Origin: Xanthomonas arboricola pv. juglandis
GTDB taxonomy: Bacteria; Pseudomonadota; Gammaproteobacteria; Xanthomonadales; Xanthomonadaceae
NCBI RefSeq assembly: GCF_001013475.1
Contig: NZ_JZEF01000001.1
Span: forward strand, 62,001-126,000
Direction of reading: 5' to 3'
Length of the DNA stretch: 64,000 bases
Below, piece by piece: positions 1 through 8,672 of the stretch. Within the stretch, counting starts at the first letter, position 1. Every line of letters starts with the position of its first letter. Both the position numbers and the translations under genes were made by a program. Under the pieces are notes generated by a model that made no database searches, was not told where the DNA came from, and worked only from the letters and a program-made list of their open reading frames with translations.

Positions 1-117
1 GGCGTTGCTGCGCATGACATCGCTTGATCGCAGGCCGGTGCCATCGTCGGTGCGTCATCGCGGTGTCACCTGCAGTGGCCAGGCTAGCCGGCCCAGCGCA
101 CAGGGGAACGCGCCCGC

Positions 118-642
118 ATGAAAGCCAACGCCACCCGCGCCTGGACGCAGGTGTTCACCCAGCACGGATCGGTGCTGCGTGGCTTTTTCGTGCGTCGCGG
201 CGCCAACGAGGATGCCGAAGACCTGGTGCAGGAAACCTATCTGCGGCTGTTGCGTGCGCATCAGGATCAGGGCGAGGCGATCGCCAATCCCGAGGCGTAT
301 CTGTATACGGTGGCGCTGAACCTGGCGCGCGAGCAGGCCGCGCGACGCAAGCAGGCGCCACTGCGCATCGACGAGATGGAACAGTTTTCGCAGCTGCTGG
401 CCGCAGGCGACGACGTGGAAGACGCCGCGCACCGGCAGCAGCGCCAGCAACGCCTGCAGGCCCTGCTGGCCACGTTGCCGGAGCGCACCTGCGCGGTATT
501 GGTGATGCAGTACCGCGACGGACTCAGTTACAAGCAGATCGCCGAGCGCATGGGGGTGTCTGCGCATATGGTCAAGAAGCATGTGGTGCGTGGCTTGTCG
601 GCCTGCAGACGGGCGGTTGCCGATAGCGGGGACAGCTGGTGA
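118..642 (+). CDS. FecI-type ECF RNA polymerase sigma factor
   Basis: A 174-residue extracytoplasmic-function sigma factor that would redirect RNA polymerase to a small regulon, most likely the receptor gene downstream. Region 2 is visible around residues 18-45 (RGANEDAEDLVQETYLRLLR) and region 4 with its helix-turn-helix around residues 117-165 (LPERTCAVL, then GLSYKQIAERMGVS). The size fits the FecI group. Its stop overlaps the GTG start of the FecR gene (GTGA), so the two are probably translationally coupled. The order sigma, FecR, TonB receptor matches iron- or carbohydrate-responsive surface signalling loci. The inducing substrate cannot be read from this gene alone. Confidence 0.93.
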   Translation: MKANATRAWTQVFTQHGSVLRGFFVRRGANEDAEDLVQETYLRLLRAHQDQGEAIANPEAYLYTVALNLAREQAARRKQAPLRIDEMEQFSQLLAAGDDVEDAAHRQQRQQRLQALLATLPERTCAVLVMQYRDGLSYKQIAERMGVSAHMVKKHVVRGLSACRRAVADSGDSW

Positions 643-1730
643 GCAAGCCGGTGTTACCGAGCCGCAGCGTTGTCGGTGAAGCCGCGCACTGGCATGCGCT
701 GCAACGCATGCAGGCGCTGGATGCGACGCAACAGGCCGGCTTTCTGCAATGGCTGACCGCATCGCCGCGGCATGTGCGCGAATACATGGCGGTGCTGCGT
801 GTGGCCGGCGATCTGGGCGATGCCATGCGCGACATGGACCTGGACGTGGATGCCCTGCTTGCTGCCGACCGGTGCAAGAGTGGCGATGCCGCGCCGCCCA
901 ACGTGATTGCGCTGCCGCTGCGGTCACGAGGGCAGCAAGCACAGCAATCAACTGCCCGGCCGCGCCGCAGCGAAGGCCAACCCAACGCACGCATGCGCAG
1001 CTGGCGCACGGGCCTGGCCGCGGCGCTCTGCGGCGTGGCGATCCTGACCGGCTGGGCCTGGCCACGCACGCAGACCTACGCCACTGCGCACGGCGAGCAG
1101 CGCAGCGTGCAGTTGGCCGACCGCAGCGTGGTGCATTTGAATGGGCAAAGCAGCCTGTGTGCCACCATGACGCCGTGGAGCCGCCACCTGCAGCTGCTGC
1201 GTGGCCAGGCCAGCTTCGTGGTCGCAGCGGACCGGCGCCCGTTGCAGGTGCATGCAGGCCATCTGCGTGTCGAGGATATCGGCACCACCTTCGATATCGC
1301 CCTGTATCAACACCAGGCACGCATCGAGGTCGCAGTAGGGCGTGTCCATGTCTGGCGCGACGCGCGCGATGGGCAGCCAATGCTTGCCAACCTGGGGGCA
1401 GGGCAGAGCGCACGGATCGATGCAGCCACCGGCAAGATCGAACTGGCCAGCGAAGAGGTGGCCGCCATGCATGCCTGGCGGCAGCGGCGCATCGTGTTCC
1501 GCGACGCGCCGCTGGCCACGGTGGCCGAAGACTTCAATCGTCTCAACCGCACGCGTTTGTCGATCGACGATGCTGCCGCCGGTGCGCTGCGGCTCACCGG
1601 CAATCTGCGCGGTGACGATCTCGCCGCGCTGCGTGCCTTCCTGGATGGCCAGCCGAACCTGCGCATGGTCAGCGCGCCGGGGATGCTGCGCGTGAGCAGC
1701 CGGCCTGCGCAGGGAACGGCGACACGATAG
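639..1730 (+). CDS. FecR-type anti-sigma / sigma regulator
   Basis: A 363-residue single-pass inner-membrane regulator. The cytoplasmic N-terminus has the DUF4880-like pattern (HWHALQRMQAL, then ASPRHVREYMAVLRV). One membrane segment lies near residues 124-142 (LAAALCGVAILTGWAW). The periplasmic FecR domain follows (DRSVVHLNGQSSL, VEDIGTTFDIALY, VAVGRVHVW), then a C-terminal STN-like stretch (FRDAPLATVAEDFNRLN) that would contact the receptor's signalling domain. It starts with GTG overlapping the sigma factor stop. Its expected role is to transmit receptor occupancy to the sigma factor encoded just upstream. Confidence 0.93.
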   Translation: MSKPVLPSRSVVGEAAHWHALQRMQALDATQQAGFLQWLTASPRHVREYMAVLRVAGDLGDAMRDMDLDVDALLAADRCKSGDAAPPNVIALPLRSRGQQAQQSTARPRRSEGQPNARMRSWRTGLAAALCGVAILTGWAWPRTQTYATAHGEQRSVQLADRSVVHLNGQSSLCATMTPWSRHLQLLRGQASFVVAADRRPLQVHAGHLRVEDIGTTFDIALYQHQARIEVAVGRVHVWRDARDGQPMLANLGAGQSARIDAATGKIELASEEVAAMHAWRQRRIVFRDAPLATVAEDFNRLNRTRLSIDDAAAGALRLTGNLRGDDLAALRAFLDGQPNLRMVSAPGMLRVSSRPAQGTATR

Positions 1731-2104
1731 CCACGGCGCTGCACGACGTCGTGATGCGTGCAGTGCGTGCGCATGCCGCATCACGCGCGTAGCGCACATG
1801 CATTGATCCTGCGCGCAGTGAATGAGGTTGCCGATGCCATTGCGCCGGGTGCGTATCGATGGCCGTCTGCGGCTGCGTCCACGCACATGCAAGACCTCAC
1901 GTCCTCGCGTGCACGTAAGGCGTAGCGCGATGCAGATGCAGTGCGTCGCGCCCGCACCGTTCGGTGCCTGCGCAGATGTCACAGAAAATTCATCAAAAAA
2001 CGGTGCCCGATCGTCGCTGTCGATGCTCGTAGTCCAGGTACAACGCAGCATTCCCGCGTGGCGGGTGGTGTTGCGCATTGCTTCCTCCCCTACTGGATTT
2101 CACG
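1731..2104 (+). promoter_or_regulatory. Intergenic leader before the TonB receptor; likely holds its promoter
   Basis: A 374-base stretch with no credible gene. It separates fecR from the receptor, and the length suggests the receptor has its own promoter, as is usual for FecI targets. An AT-rich patch at about 1979-2001 (ACAGAAAATTCATCAAAAAA) stands out against the GC-rich surroundings. I cannot assign -35/-10 elements with confidence. Confidence 0.35.
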
Positions 2105-5002
2105 ATGCGCCGTACGTTGTTTCTTTCGATCGCTCTCGCCCTGCACGCCGGTACCGCTGGCGCCCAGACGGCTGCTGCCACCGTCGCGGTCGAGGCGATT
2201 CCGGCCCAGCCCCTGGCGCGCGCGCTCAATGCGCTGTCGCGCCAGACCGGGCTGCAGTTTGTCTATGCCGCCGGCGTGGCCGGCAACCCGCAGACCCGCG
2301 CCACCGCGGCCGGCGTCGCACCCGAGCAGGCCCTGCAACAATTGCTCGACGGTACCGGCCTGCGCTACCGCTATCTCGATGCGACCACGGTGACGATCGA
2401 AACCGCCGAGCCGGCGCCGGGCCTGCCGCGAGCGGTTCCGGCAACGGCCGCGGTCGCCACGGCGCCGCCCCCGCGCGCAGACGCGCCGGTGCAGGAACTG
2501 GACAGTATCCAGGTGCTCGGCAGTTACGCCGGCAGCCTCAGCGCCGCGTTGCGCCAGAAGCGCTACGCCGACAGCGTGGTGGATGTGATCGCCGCCGAAG
2601 ACATCGGCAAGCTGCCGGCGCAGAACGTGGCCGAGGCGCTACAGCGCGTGCCGGGCGTGTCGATCGTGCGCGACCGCGGCGAAGGCGTGTACGTGCGCGT
2701 GCGCGGCCTGGGCCCGAATTTCCAGGTCACCACACTCAACGGCCAGACCATGGCGGTCAACGAGAACGTGCGCACCTCCGGCCAGACCGGGCGGCAGTTC
2801 CGCTACGACACGCTGCCGGCCGAACTGGTCTCCGGGCTGGATGTGATCAAGAGCCCCACCGCCGACCTGGACGAAGGCGCCATCGGCGGCATCGTCAACG
2901 TGCGTACATTCCGCCCGCTGGAGCTGGGCAAGACACTGACCAACGTATCGCTGGAATCCAGCCAGGCCCAGCGCACCCAGGCCAACGATCCGCGCGTCTC
3001 TGGCCTGTTCAACTGGGTCAATGCCGAGGGCACCTTCGGCATGCTGATCTCCGGTGCATATGCGCAACGTACGTTGCGCCAGGACCGCGTCAACGAGGTG
3101 AGCTGGGACTACTACCGCAACGGCGTGCCGGGCGTCCCCGGCGCCAACTACGTCCCCACCGGCCTGCGCCCGACGCTGGAACTGGAAGAGCGCGAGCGCA
3201 CCGGCGTGGCGGCCTCGCTGCAATGGAAGCCCAGCGCGGCGTGGGAGACCAACCTGGATCTGCTCTACGCCAGGCAGACCGTGCATTACGACGAATACAG
3301 CATGGGCGTGGGCTTCGACAGCCTGGCCAAGCTGAGCAATCTGCGGGTGGAAAATGGCGGTGTTACCGGCTTCGATTATCGCAACGGCCAGGTGCAGATC
3401 TCGCGCGAAACCTCCGGCATTACCGACGACAACCGCAGTGCACGCCTGTCCAGCACCTGGAGCGGCGATCAATGGACGCTGGGCGCAGTGGCGTTCCACT
3501 CGCAGGCGCACAGCTACGACTCCGATCCGATCCGGCGCACCCGTCTGCGCAGCGGCACCAACCTGTCGATGCGCGTGGACATGCCGCAAGCCGACGGCGA
3601 CAACGTACCGGACTGGAGCTTCACCAACGGCTTCGATCCGACCAACCCGGCCACCGTGGCAGGGCGCCGGCTGGAATGGCGCGAGATCGATGCGCGCGAC
3701 AAGGAAGACGCACTGCAGTTCGATGCCAGGCGCACACTCGACGGCAGCTTCTTTCGCGATGTCAAGGTGGGCGCCAAGTACCGCCAGCGCTCGCGCACCT
3801 ACGATCGCGCGGACCTGCTGCTCAACAGCATTGCCGGGGTACGTTTCCCGGGCAGCTATTTCACCGCGTTGCCGGTGGGCGACATGCTGTCGGACGCCAA
3901 CGGCAACCTGCCGCGGCAATGGCTGGCGCCGATCGAATCCGCGTTCTGGGGCAATTGGCCAACCAGCGCCGATCTGAACAACACGCCCAACAGCGCCGAC
4001 CTGCAGAATTCCTACGAGGTGCAGGAAAAGATCGCCTCGGCGTACGCGATGAGCAACTTCGCCACCCAGCTGGCGGGCCGCGAACTGCGCGGTAATGTCG
4101 GCGCGCGGGTGGTGCGCACCGAGCAGGCCACCGATGGCCATGCCGACGTCAACGGCAGCGCACAGCCGGTGCATTTCGAGCGCAGCTATACCAATGTGCT
4201 GCCTTCGTTCAACGCGGCCTGGGACGTGCGCGAGGACATGGTGCTGCGGACTTCCGCGGCCAAGGTGATCACGCGCCCGGACCTTACCGATCTGTCGTCC
4301 AAGCTGACCTTCAATTCCAGTGGCGAACGCCTCACCGCCAGCGGCGGCAACCCTGCGCTGCAGCCCTTCGAGGCGTGGCAGTACGACCTGACCTTCGAAT
4401 GGTACATCGACGGCACCTCGGCACTGACCGGCGGCCTGTTCTACAAGGACATCTCCAGCTTCATCCAGACCCAGATGTCCAACCTGGTCTACCAAGGCCA
4501 GACCTATCTGCTGTCGTCCAAGACCAACGGCAGCAAGGCGATGGTGCAGGGCGCTGAGGTGGCGTATCAGCAGGTCTTTACCGGCTTGCCGTCGCCGCTG
4601 GACGGTCTGGGTATGCAGCTCAACTACACCTGGACCGACAGCAAGGCGACCTATCACGACGGCACCAGCAGCTTCACCGACAGCCTGGAAGGTGTAGCCA
4701 AGAACACCTACAACGCCGTGCTGTTCTACGAAAAGGGGCCGTTGATGGCGCGCGTCAGCTACAGCTGGAGCGACGACATTCTCAACGCGGTCGGCACCGC
4801 CAATGTGGCCACGCTCAACAGCGACCAGTTCGGTAGCCTGGATGCCAATGTGGCCTACAAGGTCAACGACACGCTGTCGGTGTTCGTCAACGCGATCAAT
4901 CTCACTGGCGAAGTGCAGCGCCAGTTCGTTGGCGATCACTTGTTCGGCGGCTATACCGACTACGGCCGCACCTGGTCGCTGGGGTTGCGCGCGCGGTTTT
5001 GA
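2105..5002 (+). CDS. TonB-dependent transducer-receptor with N-terminal STN domain
   Basis: An outer-membrane receptor of about 965 residues. The chosen ATG gives a clean signal peptide (MRRTLFLSIALALHAGTAGAQ). Next comes an STN signalling domain (IPAQPLARALNALSRQTGLQF, then GVAPEQALQQLLDGTGL), a TonB-box-like stretch (ELDSIQVLGSY) and the plug domain (EDIGKLPAQNVAEALQRVPG; VRVRGLGPNFQVTTLNG). The rest is a 22-strand-type barrel ending in the aromatic terminal pattern RTWSLGLRARF. The STN domain and the upstream sigma/FecR pair indicate cell-surface signalling. Two exported phosphatase-like enzymes follow on the same strand, so a phosphorylated ligand such as a phytate product is plausible, but that is inference from neighbours. 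Many Xanthomonas paralogues of this subfamily import plant carbohydrates, which is the main alternative. Confidence 0.94.
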   Translation: MRRTLFLSIALALHAGTAGAQTAAATVAVEAIPAQPLARALNALSRQTGLQFVYAAGVAGNPQTRATAAGVAPEQALQQLLDGTGLRYRYLDATTVTIETAEPAPGLPRAVPATAAVATAPPPRADAPVQELDSIQVLGSYAGSLSAALRQKRYADSVVDVIAAEDIGKLPAQNVAEALQRVPGVSIVRDRGEGVYVRVRGLGPNFQVTTLNGQTMAVNENVRTSGQTGRQFRYDTLPAELVSGLDVIKSPTADLDEGAIGGIVNVRTFRPLELGKTLTNVSLESSQAQRTQANDPRVSGLFNWVNAEGTFGMLISGAYAQRTLRQDRVNEVSWDYYRNGVPGVPGANYVPTGLRPTLELEERERTGVAASLQWKPSAAWETNLDLLYARQTVHYDEYSMGVGFDSLAKLSNLRVENGGVTGFDYRNGQVQISRETSGITDDNRSARLSSTWSGDQWTLGAVAFHSQAHSYDSDPIRRTRLRSGTNLSMRVDMPQADGDNVPDWSFTNGFDPTNPATVAGRRLEWREIDARDKEDALQFDARRTLDGSFFRDVKVGAKYRQRSRTYDRADLLLNSIAGVRFPGSYFTALPVGDMLSDANGNLPRQWLAPIESAFWGNWPTSADLNNTPNSADLQNSYEVQEKIASAYAMSNFATQLAGRELRGNVGARVVRTEQATDGHADVNGSAQPVHFERSYTNVLPSFNAAWDVREDMVLRTSAAKVITRPDLTDLSSKLTFNSSGERLTASGGNPALQPFEAWQYDLTFEWYIDGTSALTGGLFYKDISSFIQTQMSNLVYQGQTYLLSSKTNGSKAMVQGAEVAYQQVFTGLPSPLDGLGMQLNYTWTDSKATYHDGTSSFTDSLEGVAKNTYNAVLFYEKGPLMARVSYSWSDDILNAVGTANVATLNSDQFGSLDANVAYKVNDTLSVFVNAINLTGEVQRQFVGDHLFGGYTDYGRTWSLGLRARF

Positions 5003-5134
5003 AAAGGGCTGGAGACCTGACGGGCAGTTGCCAGCGACGTGCGGCGTGCATCGGGGGCGCTGCGCTTGCGGGTGACATGCCGCCACGGAGGCCTTGCGAC
5101 GAGCGCAGCCGTCGTGATCGCCGATCCAGTTTGT

Positions 5135-5179
5135 TGGCGGCAGCCAATGCCGCCACCGGGCGCCTTGCCGCAAGGCGCC
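5135..5179 (+). terminator. Pair of GC-rich hairpins between receptor and phosphatase genes
   Basis: Two consecutive hairpins: TGGCGGCA/TGCCGCCA (5135-5155) and a perfect 9-bp stem GGCGCCTTG/CAAGGCGCC (5159-5179) with a CCG loop. Neither has a T-run, so they may attenuate transcription or protect the 3' end rather than act as a classic intrinsic terminator. Confidence 0.4.
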
Positions 5180-5277
5180 ATCTGCAAGGGCCATGGCTTC
5201 GGCTATGGCGCTGTTGCCAGCCGCACATCGCCTCGTATCGCGGTGTGCAGCACCTGCACCACGTGTTGAGACCACTC

Positions 5278-6594
5278 ATGTCATTACTGCTTCGTAGCTG
5301 TATCGTTTTTTTTGCTTTAGTTGTGGCCGGCTTGGCTACGCCGGTCGCGCCTGCCGCCACCACGTCGGAGACGCTCGAGAAAGTCGTCATCCTCAAACGC
5401 CACGGCGTGCGTGCGGCGATGTCCAGCCCGGAGCAACTGGGTCGCTATTCCGCACGTCCCTGGCCACGCTTCGATGTGCCGGCCGGCCACTTGACCGCAA
5501 ACGGTGCGCGTCTGGAAGCGTTATTCGGCACCTATTACCGCGCCCGTTACACGCCGCTGGGTCTTTTCGATGGCGATGGCTGCGCCAATGTCTACTACTG
5601 GGCCAATCGCACCCAGCGCACCATCGCCTCGGCGCGTGCGTTGGCAAGCACGCTCACCCCGGGGTGCACGAACACGGTGCACCACGTGGCCGATGACGCG
5701 TCCGATCCACTGTTCGACGGCGCGCCGGCATTGCGCCAACCCGCTGCCGCCGCATTGATGCGCGCAGCCATCGCCGGCCGCGTCGGCGGCGATGTTGCGA
5801 GCTGGAATGCGGCGCAGCGCGATGCCATCGACAGCTTGCAGCAACTGTTGCTGCAGTGCGCGCAGCGGCCATGCCCGACCCAGGCCGGTGCCGGCAAGCA
5901 ACGCCTGGATGCGGTGCCCGCAGGCATGGGCGCTGCCCACGACGGAATCGCCGGTGTCCAAGGCCCGGCACCGGCAGCTTCCGGCATCAGCGAAAGCCTG
6001 TTGATGGGCTGGGCCGACGGCCAGGACTTTGCCGGGCTGGGATGGCAAGGCGTGGACGAAGCCAGTCTGCTGCGCGCGTTCGCCCCGCATCAGGCCGAGT
6101 TTGCGCTGCGCCTGCGTGCGCCGACGGTGGCGCGCATGGCCAGTACGCCGCTGGCGGCGCGGCTGCTGGCGACACTGCAGCAAGGCAGTGTTACCAGTGG
6201 CAATCGCAATCCATCGCAGGCCACGCCGATCGGTGGCGATGCACGGCTGGTGGTGCTGTCCGGTCACGACGGCACGCTGACCCTGCTGGCCGGCATGTTC
6301 GATCTGCATTGGCAGTTGCCAGGTTACCAACCCGACCAGACCGTGCCTGGCGGCGCCTTGGTGTTCGAACGCTGGCGGCGTGCCGATGGGCAGCGTGTGA
6401 TCCGCCTGCGCTATACCGCGCAGACGCTGGCGCAACTGCGCGAACGCCGCGCACTGACGCCGCAGGCGCCGCCGCCGTCGTCGCCGGTGTTCATTCCCGG
6501 CTGCAGCAGCGCCACCCCGGCGTACGACTGCCCGCTACCAACCTTGGCGACATTGATCGACGCCGCGATCGACCCGCATTACCTGAGCGAATGA
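5278..6594 (+). CDS. Exported histidine-type acid phosphatase (AppA/phytase-like)
   Basis: A 438-residue secreted phosphomonoesterase of histidine phosphatase clade 2, the family of AppA phytase and glucose-1-phosphatase. The signal peptide is SLLLRSCIVFFALVVAGLA followed by an Ala-rich cleavage region. The catalytic loop is near the mature start (LKRHGVRAAMS). The canonical RHGxRxP has Ala in place of Pro. The C-terminal acid motif appears as SGHDGTLTLLAGM instead of the usual HDTN. A YWANRTQRTIASARAL stretch matches the family's second conserved block. It lies downstream of the TonB receptor, so it probably releases phosphate or a dephosphorylated ligand in the periplasm. Actual phytase activity is not shown by the sequence. 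Confidence 0.88.
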   Translation: MSLLLRSCIVFFALVVAGLATPVAPAATTSETLEKVVILKRHGVRAAMSSPEQLGRYSARPWPRFDVPAGHLTANGARLEALFGTYYRARYTPLGLFDGDGCANVYYWANRTQRTIASARALASTLTPGCTNTVHHVADDASDPLFDGAPALRQPAAAALMRAAIAGRVGGDVASWNAAQRDAIDSLQQLLLQCAQRPCPTQAGAGKQRLDAVPAGMGAAHDGIAGVQGPAPAASGISESLLMGWADGQDFAGLGWQGVDEASLLRAFAPHQAEFALRLRAPTVARMASTPLAARLLATLQQGSVTSGNRNPSQATPIGGDARLVVLSGHDGTLTLLAGMFDLHWQLPGYQPDQTVPGGALVFERWRRADGQRVIRLRYTAQTLAQLRERRALTPQAPPPSSPVFIPGCSSATPAYDCPLPTLATLIDAAIDPHYLSE

Positions 6595-6703
6595 CGCCGC
6601 GCGCGCCGGCCGCGACCGGCGCGTGTGGTTGCATCGGCGCATCCGGCGCCGTTTCCCTGGCCACCGTGCCAGCCGCTGTTCTCACCACTGCAAGAGGCGA
6701 TTT

Positions 6704-8158
6704 ATGCTCCACCAGCGACGTACTCTCGTCAGTCTCGGAACCGCTCTGAGAGCAACTACCAAAACTACTGCGCGTTCGCCAGGCGGGCGCGGCCGGTGCT
6801 CGGAATCCTCATGTACCACTCGTACACTGCGGTTCCTCCGCGCCGTCCGCACCCACCTGACAAACGCTCGCTACGTTTTGTTAGCTGCTCTCACACTTGC
6901 CTGCGCAGGCATCGCACAGGCGCAAACGGACGTCGGCGTACTCGACGTACTGACCTACAACGTCGCCGGACTGCCCGAAGGCCTGTCCAGCGGAACGCCG
7001 GCCACCAATACCGCACTGCTCGCACCGAAACTGGCGCCTTACGGGCTGGTCAACGTGCAGGAAGACTTCAACTACCATGCCACGCTGTACGCCGGCGACG
7101 CGCATCCCTACCGTACTGCCACCAGTGGCGGTGCCGCGTTCGGCGACGGGCTCAACACGCTCAGCAACTATCCCTTCAACGACTTCACCCGGGTCAAGTG
7201 GAACCAGTGCAACGGCACCGACTGCCTGACCCCGAAGGGTTTCAGTTACATGCGCGTGCGCCTGGCCGACGGCGTGTTGCTGGACGTCTACAACGCGCAC
7301 CCCAATGCCGGGGTCGAAGCGGGCGACCTGTCCGCACGTCGCGCCAATATCGGCCAGCTCTCGCAGTTCATCCAGACCTGGTCGGCCGGCAATGCGGTGC
7401 TGGTGATGATGGATTCCAATACGCGCTACACCCGCAGCGACGACAACATCCGCGAGTTGATCGCCTCCAACGGTTTGACCGATCCGTGGGTGGAACTGAT
7501 CAAGGGCGCAGCACCGGCGGCCGGCGCCGCACCGCTGTTGTGCGGCACGCCGCCCACCAATAGCTGCGAAGTGGTCGACAAGATCCTGTACCGCGACGCG
7601 CCGCAATTGACCCTGGTGGCCAACCGTTACCAGCTCGATGGCGGCGGCTTCTACGACAGCGCCGGCAAGCCGCTGTCCGACCACTACCCGCTGCATGCGC
7701 AATTCGGATGGGCCGTGGGCGACCGATTGCGCACCAGCGACCAGTTCGGTGGTCCGCATGGCGTTCCGTTCAACGATCTGGCCGACAACCCTGGCGAGCG
7801 TCCGCTCAGTGGCGTGACCCTGCGCGGCGGTGCGCGCCTGGATGGCGTCGGCGTGATCCTGGACAGCGGCAAGCTGCTCGCGCATGGCGGCAGCGGCGGG
7901 CAGGCGACCACACTGTCGCTGGGTGCCAACGAAACGCTGTCCTCGGCCACCTTCACCGTGGGCAAGTACAACGACCGCACCCGCCTGTTCTCGCTGAGCC
8001 TGCGCACCAACAAAGGCCGCAGCGTGCAGGTGGGCAGCCCGACCAGCGAGAGCTACACGCTGACCGCTCCCAGCGGCTGGCATATCGCCGGTTTCACCGG
8101 CCGCGCGGGTGAGGAGCTCGACAAGCTGGGGTGGTGTATGCGAAGGACTAGGCGCTGA
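6704..8158 (+). CDS. Exported EEP-family phosphodiesterase/nuclease with C-terminal jacalin-like domain
   Basis: A 484-residue protein starting at an ATG preceded by AAGAGG seven bases upstream. The endonuclease/exonuclease/phosphatase fold occupies about residues 80-340, with its catalytic signatures in order: LTYNVAGLPEG, NVQEDFNYHATLY, NAHPNAG, VMMDSNTRY and SDHYPLHAQF. The last 140 residues resemble a jacalin-like lectin domain (LRGGARLDGVGVILDSG, then WHIAGFTGRAGEELDKLG). The signal-peptide region is abnormally long (about 74 residues) because a palindromic element lies inside it. The C-terminus appears shifted by a missing G near 8128-8131; one added G would give the ending LGVVYAKD with a stop at 8149-8151. 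The substrate could be a phospholipid headgroup, a sphingolipid or nucleic acid. Confidence 0.85.
   Translation: MLHQRRTLVSLGTALRATTKTTARSPGGRGRCSESSCTTRTLRFLRAVRTHLTNARYVLLAALTLACAGIAQAQTDVGVLDVLTYNVAGLPEGLSSGTPATNTALLAPKLAPYGLVNVQEDFNYHATLYAGDAHPYRTATSGGAAFGDGLNTLSNYPFNDFTRVKWNQCNGTDCLTPKGFSYMRVRLADGVLLDVYNAHPNAGVEAGDLSARRANIGQLSQFIQTWSAGNAVLVMMDSNTRYTRSDDNIRELIASNGLTDPWVELIKGAAPAAGAAPLLCGTPPTNSCEVVDKILYRDAPQLTLVANRYQLDGGGFYDSAGKPLSDHYPLHAQFGWAVGDRLRTSDQFGGPHGVPFNDLADNPGERPLSGVTLRGGARLDGVGVILDSGKLLAHGGSGGQATTLSLGANETLSSATFTVGKYNDRTRLFSLSLRTNKGRSVQVGSPTSESYTLTAPSGWHIAGFTGRAGEELDKLGWCMRRTRR
6747..6893. mobile_element. 147-bp palindromic MITE-like element inside the EEP gene's signal-peptide region
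   Basis: The ends form imperfect inverted repeats: the left end is TGAGAGCAACTACCAAAAC, and the complement of the right end is TGAGAGCAGCTAACAAAAC. The two halves continue to pair imperfectly inward to a centre of TGTAC-CACTC-GTACA near 6813-6825, so the whole unit would fold as one long hairpin. It encodes no protein of its own. The length is a multiple of three, so the host reading frame stays open. Without it the host would begin MLHQRRTLVSLGTA directly followed by LACAGIAQA, an ordinary signal peptide. No clear target duplication is visible. Confidence 0.7.
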
Positions 8159-8237
8159 CGCTGTTTTCAGTGGCAGCGGGCAGGGCAGCGATGCGCGCCA
8201 TGGTGGCTGCTGCACTGTAGGCTTGCCGGGCTACCAG

Positions 8238-8663
8238 TCACCCATATGACGGCGTCGATTCGTGCACGCGATCTGGATGCCGCAAGCGCAGGCGTGAGCG
8301 CAACCACGCGGCGCAGGCCGCTTCATCGAGTGAGCCATCGGCCAGGCCGATGTAGAAACCGTAGAGTTCCAGATCATCGGCGGCCAAGGTCGCTCCGTTG
8401 AGCACGATGAAGGTTTCGCAAGCGACGGCGGCAGTGCGCTTGTTGCCGTCGACAAACGGATGGTTGCGGCCCAAGCCGTAGGCAAGACTGGCGGCAAGCG
8501 CAGCCAGGTCCGGTGGCGGCTCGCCGTAGGACAGCAGTTGCTTTGGCCTGGCAAGCGCCGAGTCGAGCAGGGCGTCGTCGCGCACGCCGCTGCCGCCGCC
8601 GTGTTCGGCCAGCTGGCGATCGTGGATGGCCAGGACAAGTGGCCGCTCGATCCAGACGATCAT
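8238..8663 (-). CDS. doc: Doc/Fic-family toxin (death-on-curing type)
   Basis: A 141-residue Fic-fold protein with the signature HPFVDGNKRTAA around residues 68-79, as in the death-on-curing group. Phage P1 Doc phosphorylates EF-Tu, while classical Fic proteins AMPylate targets. The Asp-Gly in the loop here is closer to the Fic consensus HxFx(D/E)GN, so the chemistry is open. It starts with ATG nine bases after the antitoxin stop and is transcribed after it, which is the usual antitoxin-first order. No inhibitory (S/T)xxxE(G/N) helix is obvious, so inhibition would come from the neighbouring antitoxin. Confidence 0.88.
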   Translation of the reverse strand: MIVWIERPLVLAIHDRQLAEHGGGSGVRDDALLDSALARPKQLLSYGEPPPDLAALAASLAYGLGRNHPFVDGNKRTAAVACETFIVLNGATLAADDLELYGFYIGLADGSLDEAACAAWLRSRLRLRHPDRVHESTPSYG

Positions 8664-8672
8664 GGTCGAGCC

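Noticed and set aside
5039-5269. Short open frame between the receptor and phosphatase genes
   Set aside because: It overlaps two strong hairpins and has no recognisable sequence.
2639-5275. Very long open frame (878 codons) antisense to the TonB receptor
   Set aside because: It mirrors the receptor's codon pattern and has no domain; the plus-strand frame has a full receptor architecture. Similar long antisense frames opposite gcvP, eptA and gcd were dismissed for the same reason.
6747-6893. Target-site duplication flanking the palindromic element
   Set aside because: The flanks (CCGCTC on the left, CACTTG on the right) share no direct repeat of convincing length, so I do not claim one.
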